Position numbers and translations under genes: made by a program
Assembly (NCBI RefSeq): GCF_004321985.1
Contig: NZ_SCQN01000039.1
Coordinates: forward strand, 1-64,000
From: Castellaniella sp.
Lineage (GTDB): Bacteria; Pseudomonadota; Gammaproteobacteria; Burkholderiales; Burkholderiaceae_B
Length of the DNA stretch: 64,000 nucleotides
Direction of reading: 5' to 3'
Shown here: piece by piece, positions 30,221-38,101 of the stretch
How the letters are laid out: each line of letters starts with the position of its first letter
Position numbering within the stretch: position 1 is the first letter of the stretch
Notes under the pieces: model-generated
Told to the model about the DNA's origin: nothing
The model's input: only the letters and a program-made list of their open reading frames with translations
Databases searched by the model: none

Positions 30221-33073
30221 TCAGGCAAGCACGCCGCGCAGGCATTCCCCGGTGTGGCTGCCGCGGGTGGTGGCGACGGTTTCCGGTGTCCCCTGGGCGA
30301 TGATGCGCCCGCCGCCAGCGCCACCTTCGGGGCCCAGGTCCACGATCCAGTCCGCCGTCTTGATCACGTCCAGATTGTGTTCGATCACCAACACCGTGCT
30401 ACCGGCGTCCACCAGACGCTGCAGGACGTCCAGCAGCACCGCGATGTCGTGGAAGTGCAGGCCGGTGGTGGGTTCGTCCAGCACATAGAGCGTGCGCTCC
30501 GAGCCGCGCCGCGACAGCTCCTGCGACAGCTTGATGCGCTGCGCCTCGCCGCCCGATAGTGTGGTGGCGCTCTGACCCAGCCGGATGTACGACAGGCCCA
30601 CATCCATGAGCGTCTGCAGCTTGCGGGCGATGACGGGGACGGCTTCGAAGTAGTCCAGCGCTTGCGCGACCGTCAGATCCAGGACTTCGCTGATGTTGCG
30701 GCCGTGGTAGCGGATGTCCAGCGTTTCGCGGTTGTAGCGCTGGCCCTGGCAGACCTCGCAGGGGACGTACATGTCGGGCAGAAAGTGCATTTCCACCCGC
30801 ACGACGCCATCGCCCTGGCAGGCTTCGCAGCGCCCGCCCTTGACGTTGAAGGAGAATCGCCCCGGGTCGTAGCCGCGCAGGCGCGCTTCGGGTACGCCCG
30901 CGAAGAGTTCGCGGATGGGGGTGAACAGACCGGTATAGGTCGCCGGGTTGCTGCGCGGAGTGCGGCCGATGGGGTTCTGGTCCACGCTGATGATTTTGTC
31001 GAACGCGTCCAGGCCCTCCAGTTTCCGATAGGGCGCGGGTGCGGTCTGGGCGCGGTTCAGCGCCTGGGCCAGCGCCGTCACCAGCGTGTCGTTCACCAGC
31101 GTGGACTTTCCCGAGCCCGATACGCCCGTCACGCAGGTGAAGCGTCCCACCGGGATGGCCAGGTCCACCTGTTGGAGGTTGTGGCCGCTGCAGCCCAACA
31201 GGCGCAGCCACGCCTGGTCTTCGGTCACGGGCCGCCGGACCGGGATGGCGATGCGCTGGGTCCCGGCCAGATACTGGCCGGTCAGCGACTCGGGGTTGGC
31301 GGCGATTTCGGCCGGGGTGCCTTGCGCCACGATCGCGCCCCCCTGTTCACCCGCGCCTGGCCCCATGTCCAGGACGTGGTCGGCGGCGCGGATCATGTCC
31401 TCGTCGTGTTCCACCACGATCACGCTGTTGCCCAGGTCGCGGAGCTGCTGCAGGGTTTCGATCAGGCGGTGGTTGTCGCGCTGGTGCAGGCCGATGGAGG
31501 GTTCGTCGAGCACGTACATCACGCCCGTCAGCCCCGAGCCGATCTGGCTGGCCAGCCGGATGCGCTGCGCTTCGCCGCCCGAGAGCGTGTCGGCGCCGCG
31601 GTCCAGCGCCAGATACCCCAGGCCCACGTTGTCCAGGAAGTCCAGCCGTGCGCGGATTTCGTGCGCAATGCGCTCGGCGACCTCCCGTCGGGTGCCGGAC
31701 AGTGTCCAGTCCGCAAACCATTGGCGGCAGTCGGCCAGCGACATGGCCTCGATTTCGAAGATGGCGCGGCCCCGGCGCTCGCCGGGCCCCGGATCGTTGC
31801 CGATCAGGACATGGCGCGCTTCTTCGCACAGGCGCGCGCCGTGGCAGGCGGGGCAGGCGAGGGTGTGGCGCAGGCTCCCCAGTTCCTCGCGCACGGCGGT
31901 GGAGTGCGTTTCGCGCCATCGGCGCTCGAGGTTGGGGATCACGCCTTCAAAGGGGTGGTGGCGCAGCGTGGGCACGCCGCCCTCGCCCAGGTACTGGAAG
32001 GCGATCTCCTCGTCCCCCGAGCCGTGCAGGATGACCGCGCGTACCCCGGCATCCAGCGCCTGATAGGGCGTGTCCAGGTTGAACCCATAATGGTGCGACA
32101 GGCTGGCCATCATCGCGTAGCTGAAGGCGTTGCGTCGGTCCCACCCGTAGATGGCGCCAGCGGCCAGGCTCAGCTCCGGAAAGGCCACGACGCGGGCCGG
32201 GTCGAAGGATTCGACCTGACCTAGCCCATTGCAGGTGGGGCAGGCCCCCACCGGGTTGTTGAAACTGAAGAGCCGGGGCTCCAACGCGCCCATGCTGCGG
32301 CCGCACACCGAGCAGGCGTAGGCGGACGAGGTCGTCCATTCCTTCCCGGAGTCCAGATTCAGCACCAGCGCGCGTCCGTGGGCGAGCTCCAGTGCCGTCT
32401 CGAAGCTTTCGGCCAGCCGCTGGCGGCTGTCGGCGCGCGCCCGCAGCCGGTCCACCACCACGTCCAGATCCCATGGAGCCTGGACCTCCGGCAGGGGCGA
32501 GCTGCCGTCGATCACCGTGATGTCGCCGTTGATGCGGGCGCGCACGAAGCCCAGCGCCTGCAGCCGCCGGCATTCGGTCGCCAGGTTCTCGTGACTGGCG
32601 CGGGCCAGGGGCGCCAGGATGGCCAGGCGGGTGCTTTCCGGCAGGGCCAGCACCTGGTCCACCATCTGGCTCACGCTCTGGGCCTGCAGCGGCAGGTCGT
32701 GTTCCGGACAATAGGGCGTCCCCACACGGGCGTAGAGCAGCCGCAGGTAGTCGTGGATCTCCGTCACCGTTCCCACGGTGGAGCGGGGGTTGTGGCCTGC
32801 GGTCTTCTGCTCGATCGCGATGGCCGGCGACAGGCCCGTGATCACGTCCACGTCGGGTTTGTCCATCATCTGCAGGAACTGGCGCGCATAAGCCGACAGG
32901 CTTTCCACATAGCGGCGCTGGCCCTCCGCGTATAGTGTGTCGAAGGCCAGGGACGATTTGCCGGAGCCCGACAGCCCCGTGATGACGATGAGCTTGCGCC
33001 GAGGCAGATCCAGCGAAATGTTCTTCAGGTTGTGGGTGCGTGCACCGCGAATACAGATGGCGTCCATGCCCAT
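30221..33073 (-). CDS. uvrA: Excinuclease ABC subunit A
   Basis: About 950 residues. This is the damage-recognition ATPase of nucleotide excision repair, with two ABC modules. Walker A motifs are [12 protein letters not shown] (near the N-terminus) and [12 protein letters not shown] (about residue 640), each with an LSGGEAQRI signature. Zinc-finger cysteines lie in [15 protein letters not shown] and [16 protein letters not shown]. Two in-frame starts six bases apart (33073 and 33067) are equally plausible. It is divergent from the MFS gene. Confidence 0.96.
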   Translation of the reverse strand: MGMDAICIRGARTHNLKNISLDLPRRKLIVITGLSGSGKSSLAFDTLYAEGQRRYVESLSAYARQFLQMMDKPDVDVITGLSPAIAIEQKTAGHNPRSTVGTVTEIHDYLRLLYARVGTPYCPEHDLPLQAQSVSQMVDQVLALPESTRLAILAPLARASHENLATECRRLQALGFVRARINGDITVIDGSSPLPEVQAPWDLDVVVDRLRARADSRQRLAESFETALELAHGRALVLNLDSGKEWTTSSAYACSVCGRSMGALEPRLFSFNNPVGACPTCNGLGQVESFDPARVVAFPELSLAAGAIYGWDRRNAFSYAMMASLSHHYGFNLDTPYQALDAGVRAVILHGSGDEEIAFQYLGEGGVPTLRHHPFEGVIPNLERRWRETHSTAVREELGSLRHTLACPACHGARLCEEARHVLIGNDPGPGERRGRAIFEIEAMSLADCRQWFADWTLSGTRREVAERIAHEIRARLDFLDNVGLGYLALDRGADTLSGGEAQRIRLASQIGSGLTGVMYVLDEPSIGLHQRDNHRLIETLQQLRDLGNSVIVVEHDEDMIRAADHVLDMGPGAGEQGGAIVAQGTPAEIAANPESLTGQYLAGTQRIAIPVRRPVTEDQAWLRLLGCSGHNLQQVDLAIPVGRFTCVTGVSGSGKSTLVNDTLVTALAQALNRAQTAPAPYRKLEGLDAFDKIISVDQNPIGRTPRSNPATYTGLFTPIRELFAGVPEARLRGYDPGRFSFNVKGGRCEACQGDGVVRVEMHFLPDMYVPCEVCQGQRYNRETLDIRYHGRNISEVLDLTVAQALDYFEAVPVIARKLQTLMDVGLSYIRLGQSATTLSGGEAQRIKLSQELSRRGSERTLYVLDEPTTGLHFHDIAVLLDVLQRLVDAGSTVLVIEHNLDVIKTADWIVDLGPEGGAGGGRIIAQGTPETVATTRGSHTGECLRGVLA

Positions 33074-33151
33074 GCGGGAGTTCAGGTTCTGAAAAGGCCA
33101 ACTTGGTACTATAACGCGCAGCCTCTGTCCTGCATGGAACACCCTGCGATC

Positions 33152-34348
33152 ATGTCCTCCCGGCAACGTTCTACCTCCCCCGCCTTGAAGCTGACTCCGC
33201 TTGAGCGGCAAAGCAGCGTGGCACTGGCCACCCTGTTTGCGGCCCGCATGCTGGGTCTGTTCCTGCTGACACCGATCTTTGCCGTCGCGGCGCGTACGCT
33301 GGTGGGCGGCGATGATCCCGTGCGTGTGGGCCTGGCGCTGGGCGCCTACGGTTTGACACAGGCCGTGATGCAGATTCCGCTGGGCATGGCCTCGGACCGC
33401 TATGGGCGCCGGCCGATCATTGTGTTTGGCATGCTGCTGTTCGTGCTGGGCGGGGTGATCTGCGCGCTGACGAATGATGTGAACTGGGTGACGGTGGGCC
33501 GCGTGGTTCAGGGGCTGGGCGCGGTGTCGGCCGCCATCACCGCCTGGATCGCAGATGCCACGCGGCCAGAGGTCCGTACCCGGGCCATGGCCATGGTGGG
33601 CGGATCCATCGGCATCTCGTTTGCGCTGTCGCTGGTGCTCTCACCTATGCTGGTGGGGGAATTCGGCTTGTCGGGACTGTTCTGGGCCATCAGCCTGCTG
33701 GGTTTCGTCTGCCTGTTGATTGCCATGTTTTTTGTTCCCAGCGTGCCGCGTTCGGAAGCCGACATCGTTCAGGCCACGGCGCGCGACGTGCTGCATCACG
33801 GGGGGCTGCTGCGGCTGAATTTCGGCGTGTTCTGCCTGCATTTCATCCTGATGTCGCTGTTCATGGTGGCGCCGGGGCTGCTGGGGCGGTTGGGTGGCTT
33901 TGATTCCGCCACCCTGTGGAAGGTGTATCTGCCGGTGATCCTCGCGTCCTTCGTGCTGATGGTGCCGGCGGTGTTCTATACCGAAACGCGCAAGGCCCAC
34001 AAAGCGGCGCTGGAATGGTCTGTGCTGGGGCTGGTGGTGGTGCTGGGTCTGCTGCCCTGGCTGCAGGCATCCTTTGCGCTGGTGGTGGCGGCCTTCATCG
34101 GGTTTTTCGTGTTCTTCAATATTCTGGAGGCGCTGCAGCCGTCCCTGGTGTCGCGGGTGGCGCCGCCCACCTACAAGGGGCTGGCGCTGGGTTTCTACAA
34201 CACGGCGCAGTCGCTGGGCGTGTTCGCGGGCGGCGTCCTGGGCGGGTTGCTGGTCCGTTCGGGCGGCCCCTCGCTGGTCTTCTGGGTGGCTGCGATGCTT
34301 GCGGCGGTGTGGCTATTCACCGCGCGCGGGTTTCGGGAGACGGCGTAG
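33152..34348 (+). CDS. MFS transporter (YajR-like)
   Basis: A 398-residue major facilitator with 12 predicted membrane helices. The MFS signature is [15 protein letters not shown] between TM2 and TM3. Its sequence and its place between uvrA and ssb match the YajR-type transporters common in Betaproteobacteria, but the C-terminal cytosolic YAM domain of E. coli YajR is absent. The substrate is not known. ATG 33152 is preferred; ATG 33134 is possible. Confidence 0.85.
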   Translation: MSSRQRSTSPALKLTPLERQSSVALATLFAARMLGLFLLTPIFAVAARTLVGGDDPVRVGLALGAYGLTQAVMQIPLGMASDRYGRRPIIVFGMLLFVLGGVICALTNDVNWVTVGRVVQGLGAVSAAITAWIADATRPEVRTRAMAMVGGSIGISFALSLVLSPMLVGEFGLSGLFWAISLLGFVCLLIAMFFVPSVPRSEADIVQATARDVLHHGGLLRLNFGVFCLHFILMSLFMVAPGLLGRLGGFDSATLWKVYLPVILASFVLMVPAVFYTETRKAHKAALEWSVLGLVVVLGLLPWLQASFALVVAAFIGFFVFFNILEALQPSLVSRVAPPTYKGLALGFYNTAQSLGVFAGGVLGGLLVRSGGPSLVFWVAAMLAAVWLFTARGFRETA

Positions 34349-34400
34349 CCCCCCGGGCGTGGCGGCTGGCCGTTGCGCAAACGCCGGGGAGTGATCGTTG

Positions 34401-34429
34401 TTGAGAGGCAAACCCTCATGGGCGATAAT
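34401..34429 (+). promoter_or_regulatory. Sigma-70 promoter for ssb
   Basis: TTGAGA (34401-34406), a 17-base spacer and GATAAT (34424-34429) form a near-consensus promoter, 85 bases before the ssb start. No clear LexA box is seen. Confidence 0.65.
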
Positions 34430-34513
34430 GTCCATTTAGCGTCTTTCGATGTGGTCGCCTGAGGTCGCTTGCCGCGATAATCGGGGCACATCGTTCAACA
34501 CAGGATTCTCGCC

Positions 34514-35002
34514 ATGGCCTCCGTCAACAAAGTCATTCTCGTCGGCAACCTGGGGCGCGACCCCGAAGTCCGTTACAGCCCGGACGGCGCCGCCATCTGC
34601 AACGTGTCGATTGCCACCACCAGCTCCTGGAAGGACAAGGCAACGGGTGAAAAACGCGATGAAACCGAATGGCATCGCGTGGTGTTCTACAACCGCCTGG
34701 CCGAAATCGCCGGCGAATACCTGCGCAAGGGCCGCTCGGTCTATGTCGAGGGCCGCCTGAAGACCCGCAAGTGGCAGGACAAGGAAACCGGCGCCGACCG
34801 CTACAGCACCGAGATCGTGGCTGACCAGATGCAGATGCTGGGTGGGCGCGATAGCGGCGACGCTGCTGCGGGCGATTCCAGCGGGTTCTCGCAGGCTCCG
34901 GCCCCGGCCCGCCGCCCAGCGGCGCAACAGCCCCGTCCGGCTGCTCCCGCGGCGGGGGCTGCCAGCAACATGGCGGATATGGATGACGATATTCCGTTCT
35001 AA
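34514..35002 (+). CDS. ssb: Single-stranded DNA-binding protein
   Basis: A 162-residue protein with an OB-fold domain (about 1-110; [47 protein letters not shown]). A Pro/Ala-rich linker leads to the acidic interaction tail MDDDIPF. It coats single-stranded DNA and recruits repair and replication proteins through the tail. It is followed by an intrinsic terminator. Confidence 0.97.
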   Translation: MASVNKVILVGNLGRDPEVRYSPDGAAICNVSIATTSSWKDKATGEKRDETEWHRVVFYNRLAEIAGEYLRKGRSVYVEGRLKTRKWQDKETGADRYSTEIVADQMQMLGGRDSGDAAAGDSSGFSQAPAPARRPAAQQPRPAAPAAGAASNMADMDDDIPF

Positions 35003-35032
35003 GGTCTACCCTCCTTGTGAGTGTCAACAAAA

Positions 35033-35070
35033 CCCAGTAGCTCGTTGAAGCTACTGGGCTTTTTCTTTTT
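35033..35070 (+). terminator. Intrinsic terminator after ssb
   Basis: CCCAGTAGC (35033-35041) pairs perfectly with GCTACTGGG (35050-35058) around an 8-base loop, followed by CTTTTTCTTTTT. Confidence 0.9.
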
Positions 35071-35076
35071 GGTAGG

Positions 35077-35187
35077 TAAACTGCCTACATGCTCAATCGT
35101 TCTCTGGCGCGTAGTCCCTGCGTCGCCGCGATATGACCCGACCGGCTGCGCATCGCGATACTTGCCCGATTTAGTGCATTTGACGAA
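35077..35187 (-). pseudogene. Decayed N-terminal fragment of an IS1634/IS4-like transposase
   Basis: The minus strand reads FVKCTKSGKYRDAQPVG followed by SYRGDAGTTRQRTIEHVG. This resembles the N-terminal signature of IS1634-type transposases (F-V-K-x-T-x-S-G ... SYRD-x-G-x-x-RQRT ... LG). The frame then runs into the ssb terminator and no catalytic domain follows, so this is a remnant of about 37 codons. The rest of 35003-35298 shows no other gene. It marks the left edge of the GST/DoxX islet. Confidence 0.6.
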
Positions 35188-35298
35188 CGAGCAGGCAACG
35201 CCTCTTCGGCCTTCAACCCACCGAGCCAACACCACTACTCTGCCGGACGCACCCCGACTCGCATAACATGATGGCGAGAAGACCTCAAGGGAACCACC

Positions 35299-35928
35299 AT
35301 GCTGCTCTACGACGCCAAGAGCCCCGCTCCTCGCTGCCTGCGGATGTTCCTGCTGGAAAAGCAGCTCAGGATCCCCGCAGTCAAGGTAGATGTGATGACC
35401 GGCGAGAACCGGGCATCAAAGTACCTTGCGATCAACCCCGCCGGGCAGACGCCAGCGCTGCGGCTGGATGACGGCACCGTGCTCTCCGAAGCGGTCGCGA
35501 TCGCGGAGTACCTCGAAGAACGGTATCCCGCCCCATCGCTCATCGGCCGCACCGCCGAAGAACGCGCACACACGCGTCAATGGTGGCGCAGGGTCGAGCT
35601 CAACGTCACGGAATTCATCCACAATGCCTATCACTACGCGGAGGGCCTGACGCGCTTCACGCCACGTATCCCGGTGGTGCCAGAAGGCGCCGACGGTCTG
35701 AAACGCGTCGCTCAGGATCGTCTGCGCTGGCTGGACGGCATGTTTGGCGATGGGCCCTATCTCTGCGGCGAACGCTACACCGCCGCAGATATCTGGCTCT
35801 ACGTGTGGCTGGACTTCGGCAACGGCGTGAACCAGCCCTTCGACCGCAGCCTTCCCAAAATCGCCCCCTGGTTCGAGCGCATGGCGGGGCGGCCCAGCGC
35901 GCAGGCGAGCAAGACTTTGTTCGCCTGA
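35299..35928 (+). CDS. Glutathione S-transferase
   Basis: A 209-residue cytosolic GST. The thioredoxin-fold domain has LLYDAKSPAPRCLRMFLLEK, INPAGQTPAL (the cis-Pro loop) and SEAVAIAEYLEERYP. The helical C-terminal domain contains GPYLCGERYTAADIWLYVW. AAGGGA lies upstream of ATG 35299. The substrate is unknown. It sits in an islet between a transposase remnant and a dispersed repeat and is not obviously linked to its neighbours, so it may have been acquired. Confidence 0.88.
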   Translation: MLLYDAKSPAPRCLRMFLLEKQLRIPAVKVDVMTGENRASKYLAINPAGQTPALRLDDGTVLSEAVAIAEYLEERYPAPSLIGRTAEERAHTRQWWRRVELNVTEFIHNAYHYAEGLTRFTPRIPVVPEGADGLKRVAQDRLRWLDGMFGDGPYLCGERYTAADIWLYVWLDFGNGVNQPFDRSLPKIAPWFERMAGRPSAQASKTLFA

Positions 35929-36053
35929 GGCGCAGGGTTCTTCCACAGGCCCCACCAATCGCCGGATCCCCATTGCCGGGTTACCGGATCACGGCAGACC
36001 CGCTGCAGCTGGCAGCGAACCATGGGCTTCGGCCCCGGGTGCACCACCACCCC

Positions 36054-36103
36054 CACGGTCCAGAACCTCTATCAGCGAGTACCTACTTGACGGGGGAGCT
36101 TAC
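36054..36103 (+). repeat. Dispersed repeat, copy B (related copy at 5943-5991)
   Basis: These 50 bases match the reverse complement of 5943-5991 at about 43 positions. The shared core is CCTACTTGACGGGGG. The frame that ends V-Q-N-L-Y-Q-R-V-P-T-stop also ends at the same place in copy A. It is interpreted as the tail of a lost mobile element. Confidence 0.6.
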
Positions 36104-36156
36104 GGGCCTCTCAATCGACTCAAAAATGAGACAATGAATGTTAAGTTTGGCTATTT

Positions 36157-36173
36157 ATTAGTGCATTTCTAAT
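36157..36173. promoter_or_regulatory. Putative LysR-type operator upstream of doxX
   Basis: ATTAG (36157-36161), 7 bases, CTAAT (36169-36173) is a perfect inverted repeat containing the T-N11-A pattern bound by LysR-family regulators. It lies 78 bases before the doxX start. No LysR gene is adjacent. Confidence 0.4.
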
Positions 36174-36251
36174 CAATAAAGTGATGGACATGGACAACGT
36201 TTGAACTCGGCAGCCGTCCAGCTACCACTTTTTTGATGACAGGTGAACATT

Positions 36252-36719
36252 ATGACCAAGCAATATATGGCGCGCGGCAGCTCGTGGGGTGACGCCGCCG
36301 ATCTAGTGGGGCGCGTCTTGCTGACGGCGTTCTTCATCATCTTCGGCTTCCTGAAGATCACCGGTTACGCCGGCTTCGCGAAGTACATGGAATCGAAGGG
36401 TGTGCCCAGCGTTCTGCTGCCGCTCGTCATTGCGACCGAGCTCGGCTGTGGCTTCGCCTTGTTGCTGGGCTGGCGTACGCGCGTTGCAGCCTTTCTGCTG
36501 GCCGGCTTCGCGCTGCTATCCAACCTGATCTTCCATCCTGCGCTCAGCGACATGACCGGCCAGATCATCGTGCTGGCTGAGCTTGCCACGGCCGGCGGCC
36601 TGCTGGTTCTGACCGCGCACGGCGCTGGTGGATGGAGTCTCGATGCGCGTCGTACTGCGCAGCAATCCGTGCTGACGGTGTCCGGGGCCAATGCGTACGC
36701 AACGACAAGTCACTCATGA
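36252..36719 (+). CDS. DoxX family membrane protein
   Basis: A 155-residue protein with four hydrophobic helices. Family hallmarks are LVGRVLLTAFFIIFGFLKITGYAG-like TM1, KGVPSVLLPLVIATELGCGFALLLGW and a C-terminal helix. DoxX/YphA-type proteins are implicated in membrane redox or thiol stress, often under LysR control. ATG 36252 has AGGTGA five bases upstream; a GTG nine bases earlier is less likely. Its 3' end overlaps the AlkA-like gene by 29 bases in another frame. Confidence 0.85.
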   Translation: MTKQYMARGSSWGDAADLVGRVLLTAFFIIFGFLKITGYAGFAKYMESKGVPSVLLPLVIATELGCGFALLLGWRTRVAAFLLAGFALLSNLIFHPALSDMTGQIIVLAELATAGGLLVLTAHGAGGWSLDARRTAQQSVLTVSGANAYATTSHS

Positions 36720-37323
36720 TCTTCGGCAATTGCTGACCTTGGACCCGCACCTGGTTCCTGTCAGCCGTATTGCCGGAAAGGTCGCCCCCAGAACCCGGCC
36801 GGCGGGGTTCCAGGGGCTGGCGCGCATCATCTGTGGTCAGCAGCTTTCGGTGCAGAGCGCCGACGCCATCTGGGCCCGGCTAGAGGATCGCGGTGGTGCG
36901 CAGTCGGCACAGGCGTTCCTGGATCTGGGCCTGGCGGGTGTGCAGGGCGTGGGGTTGTCGCGCACTAAATACGCGTATTTGCGGGCGGTCGCTCAGGCCG
37001 TCGCGTCGGGCGATCTGGATCTGGCCCATATCGTGACACTACCCGCCGACCAGGCAGTCGCCGCGATGACCCGGCACAAAGGCATAGGCCCGTGGACGGC
37101 CGAAATCTATCTGATGTTCTGCGCCGGGCATCCCGATGTGTTTCCGGTCGGGGACTTGGCACTCCGAAAGGCAGTCGCCGATGCGCTGGCTCTGGGGACC
37201 GAGGTGGACGTCAGGACCCTGGCTGATCTGGCTGCGCGCTGGGCGCCGTACCGGTCCACGGCCGCGCTACTGTTCTGGCGTTTCTATGCGGCTGTTCGAC
37301 AACGGCAGGGCGTGCCGGTGTGA
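36691..37323 (+). CDS. DNA-3-methyladenine glycosylase II (AlkA-like)
   Basis: A 210-residue HhH-GPD base-excision glycosylase. The helix-hairpin-helix is HKGIGPWTAEIYLMF, and the catalytic Asp lies in VFPVGDLALRKA. QGLARIICGQQLSVQSA is the conserved helical entry. It removes alkylated bases. The N-terminal AlkA domain is absent, as in the short bacterial MAG family. The start overlaps the DoxX end. The last codons (GVPV-stop) lie in the left copy of a 28-base direct repeat. Confidence 0.88.
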   Translation: MRTQRQVTHDLRQLLTLDPHLVPVSRIAGKVAPRTRPAGFQGLARIICGQQLSVQSADAIWARLEDRGGAQSAQAFLDLGLAGVQGVGLSRTKYAYLRAVAQAVASGDLDLAHIVTLPADQAVAAMTRHKGIGPWTAEIYLMFCAGHPDVFPVGDLALRKAVADALALGTEVDVRTLADLAARWAPYRSTAALLFWRFYAAVRQRQGVPV

Positions 37324-37324
37324 G
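37297..37324 (+). repeat. 28-bp direct repeat, left copy
   Basis: The sequence CGACAACGGCAGGGCGTGCC plus GGTGTGAG is repeated exactly at 37966-37993, 669 bases away. This copy contains the end and stop codon of the AlkA-like gene. It carries the small inverted repeat CGGCA-N5-TGCCG. The two copies bracket 641 bases holding two small membrane-protein genes on the opposite strand. Confidence 0.85.
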
Positions 37325-37395
37325 GCGGGACCATTCTGGTCTGCCCCGATGACGCCAGAGCAAGTGAGCCCGCTTCCTGTTTGCGCCGCAGATAG

Positions 37396-37524
37396 TTATC
37401 TTTGCTGGCGATGTCGGCGTTCTTTTTCGTCCTGATCGCGCAGATACCAGGCGAAAACAGCAAGGCCCGCCGAACCGATGACAAGGATCGCGGAACTGAT
37501 GATCAAGCTGGTGATGAGGCTCAT
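37396..37524 (-). CDS. Small single-pass membrane protein (42 aa), hypothetical
   Basis: A 42-codon gene preceded by an excellent ribosome-binding site (GGAAGGAG, eight bases before ATG 37524). It encodes one membrane helix (LITSLIISSAILVIGSAG and onward to about residue 26) and a short, highly charged tail (RDQDEKERRHRQQR). Its ATG overlaps the stop of the upstream gene (ATGA), indicating translational coupling. I do not recognise a family. Possible roles are a regulatory small membrane protein or one half of a two-component membrane system. It lies inside the repeat-bounded segment. Confidence 0.6.
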   Translation of the reverse strand: MSLITSLIISSAILVIGSAGLAVFAWYLRDQDEKERRHRQQR

Positions 37525-37841
37525 CGTTCGGCTCCTTCCGATAGATCCGGTCGTGAGTCTGGTCCATGATCAAACCTGTACCAGATGCAACATGTGCAGC
37601 CTGCAACCGGTTGTATATGCCGACAGGGACAGCTTATGTCATCTGCTGTCCTGAGTGATTCTACAGCGAATGCAACGGCTTGCAGGAAGAGCCATGTCGC
37701 GGCCCCGACAATGAGGGACACGCTGCCGCTGCCTCGAAAGATCATCGTCGCGGTGATGACAGCGGCACCCCATGAAGCCCGTCTGATTTCTTTTGCCAAC
37801 GCCACAATGGCGTCTGGGTTGAAGTGAGTGGCAGATGGCAA
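37521..37841 (-). CDS. Small membrane protein (106 aa), hypothetical
   Basis: A 106-residue frame starting at TTG 37841 with AGGAG seven bases upstream. The N-terminal third is an amphipathic or charged segment (DAIVALAKEIRRAS). One or two membrane helices follow (WGAAVITATMIF and VSLIVGAATWLFLQAVAFAV). The C-terminal third is cysteine-rich (CPCRH, CTCC) and ends DLSEGAER. It overlaps the next small gene by four bases. There is no family I can name. The non-ATG start and the odd C-terminus leave some doubt, but the ribosome-binding site and coupling support a real gene. Confidence 0.5.
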   Translation of the reverse strand: MPSATHFNPDAIVALAKEIRRASWGAAVITATMIFRGSGSVSLIVGAATWLFLQAVAFAVESLRTADDISCPCRHIQPVAGCTCCIWYRFDHGPDSRPDLSEGAER

Positions 37842-37965
37842 GTCCGGGCTCCTGTGAACGCTTGGACGGCCAGGTCGGCGTCAGCTCCGGTACAGTGTAG
37901 GAAGGTTTCTTCGGCTTGGGGTTTGTATTGGTGCGGTTTTGTCCTACCCATGATCTGCGGCTACC

Positions 37966-37993
37966 CGACAACGGCAGGGCGTGCCGGTGTGAG
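37966..37993 (+). repeat. 28-bp direct repeat, right copy
   Basis: An exact second copy of the repeat at 37297-37324. Here it lies outside any gene, eight bases before the strong ribosome-binding site of a 29-codon ORF. Confidence 0.85.
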
Positions 37994-38011
37994 ATTCCAC
38001 GGAGGAATTCC

Positions 38012-38101
38012 ATGAAAAATGGTACATTTCCACCTCTGTCGAGATGGTACCGAAACAGCGGTTTTCTGCCGCATCGCCATCCGGAAGGTTTTTCCTCATG
38101 A
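38012..38101 (+). CDS. 29-codon ORF translationally coupled to the Tgl-like gene
   Basis: ATG 38012 follows a near-perfect Shine-Dalgarno (GGAGGA at 38001-38006, five-base spacer). The frame runs 29 codons (MKNGTFPPLSRWYRNSG...) and its TGA overlaps the ATG of the next gene (ATGA at 38098-38101). It could be a leader that delivers ribosomes to the downstream gene, or a functional basic/aromatic micropeptide. It has no hydrophobic segment and no recognisable family. Confidence 0.5.
   Translation: MKNGTFPPLSRWYRNSGFLPHRHPEGFSS

Larger units (their letters stand above)
35929..36251. other. 323-base intergenic region with repeat copy B and a putative operator
   Basis: There is no convincing gene here. 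The first half is GC-rich and ends in the dispersed repeat at 36054-36103. The second half (36110-36250) is clearly more AT-rich than its surroundings, carries an ATTAG-N7-CTAAT inverted repeat and leads into the doxX ribosome-binding site. Confidence 0.6.

Noticed and set aside
36121-36137. End of a longer frame continuing the dispersed repeat (…GEL-TGLSIDSKMRQ)
   Set aside because: It has no start codon context or homology; it is just the open frame through repeat copy B.
37742-37951. 69-codon minus-strand ORF near the right direct repeat
   Set aside because: It overlaps the better-supported 106-codon gene in another frame and has no hydrophobic or conserved character.
37297-37993. Integron gene cassette with attC sites
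   Set aside because: The repeats are short, identical and lack the paired R'/R'' core-site architecture of attC, and no integrase is present; a generic recombination-derived segment is the safer reading.
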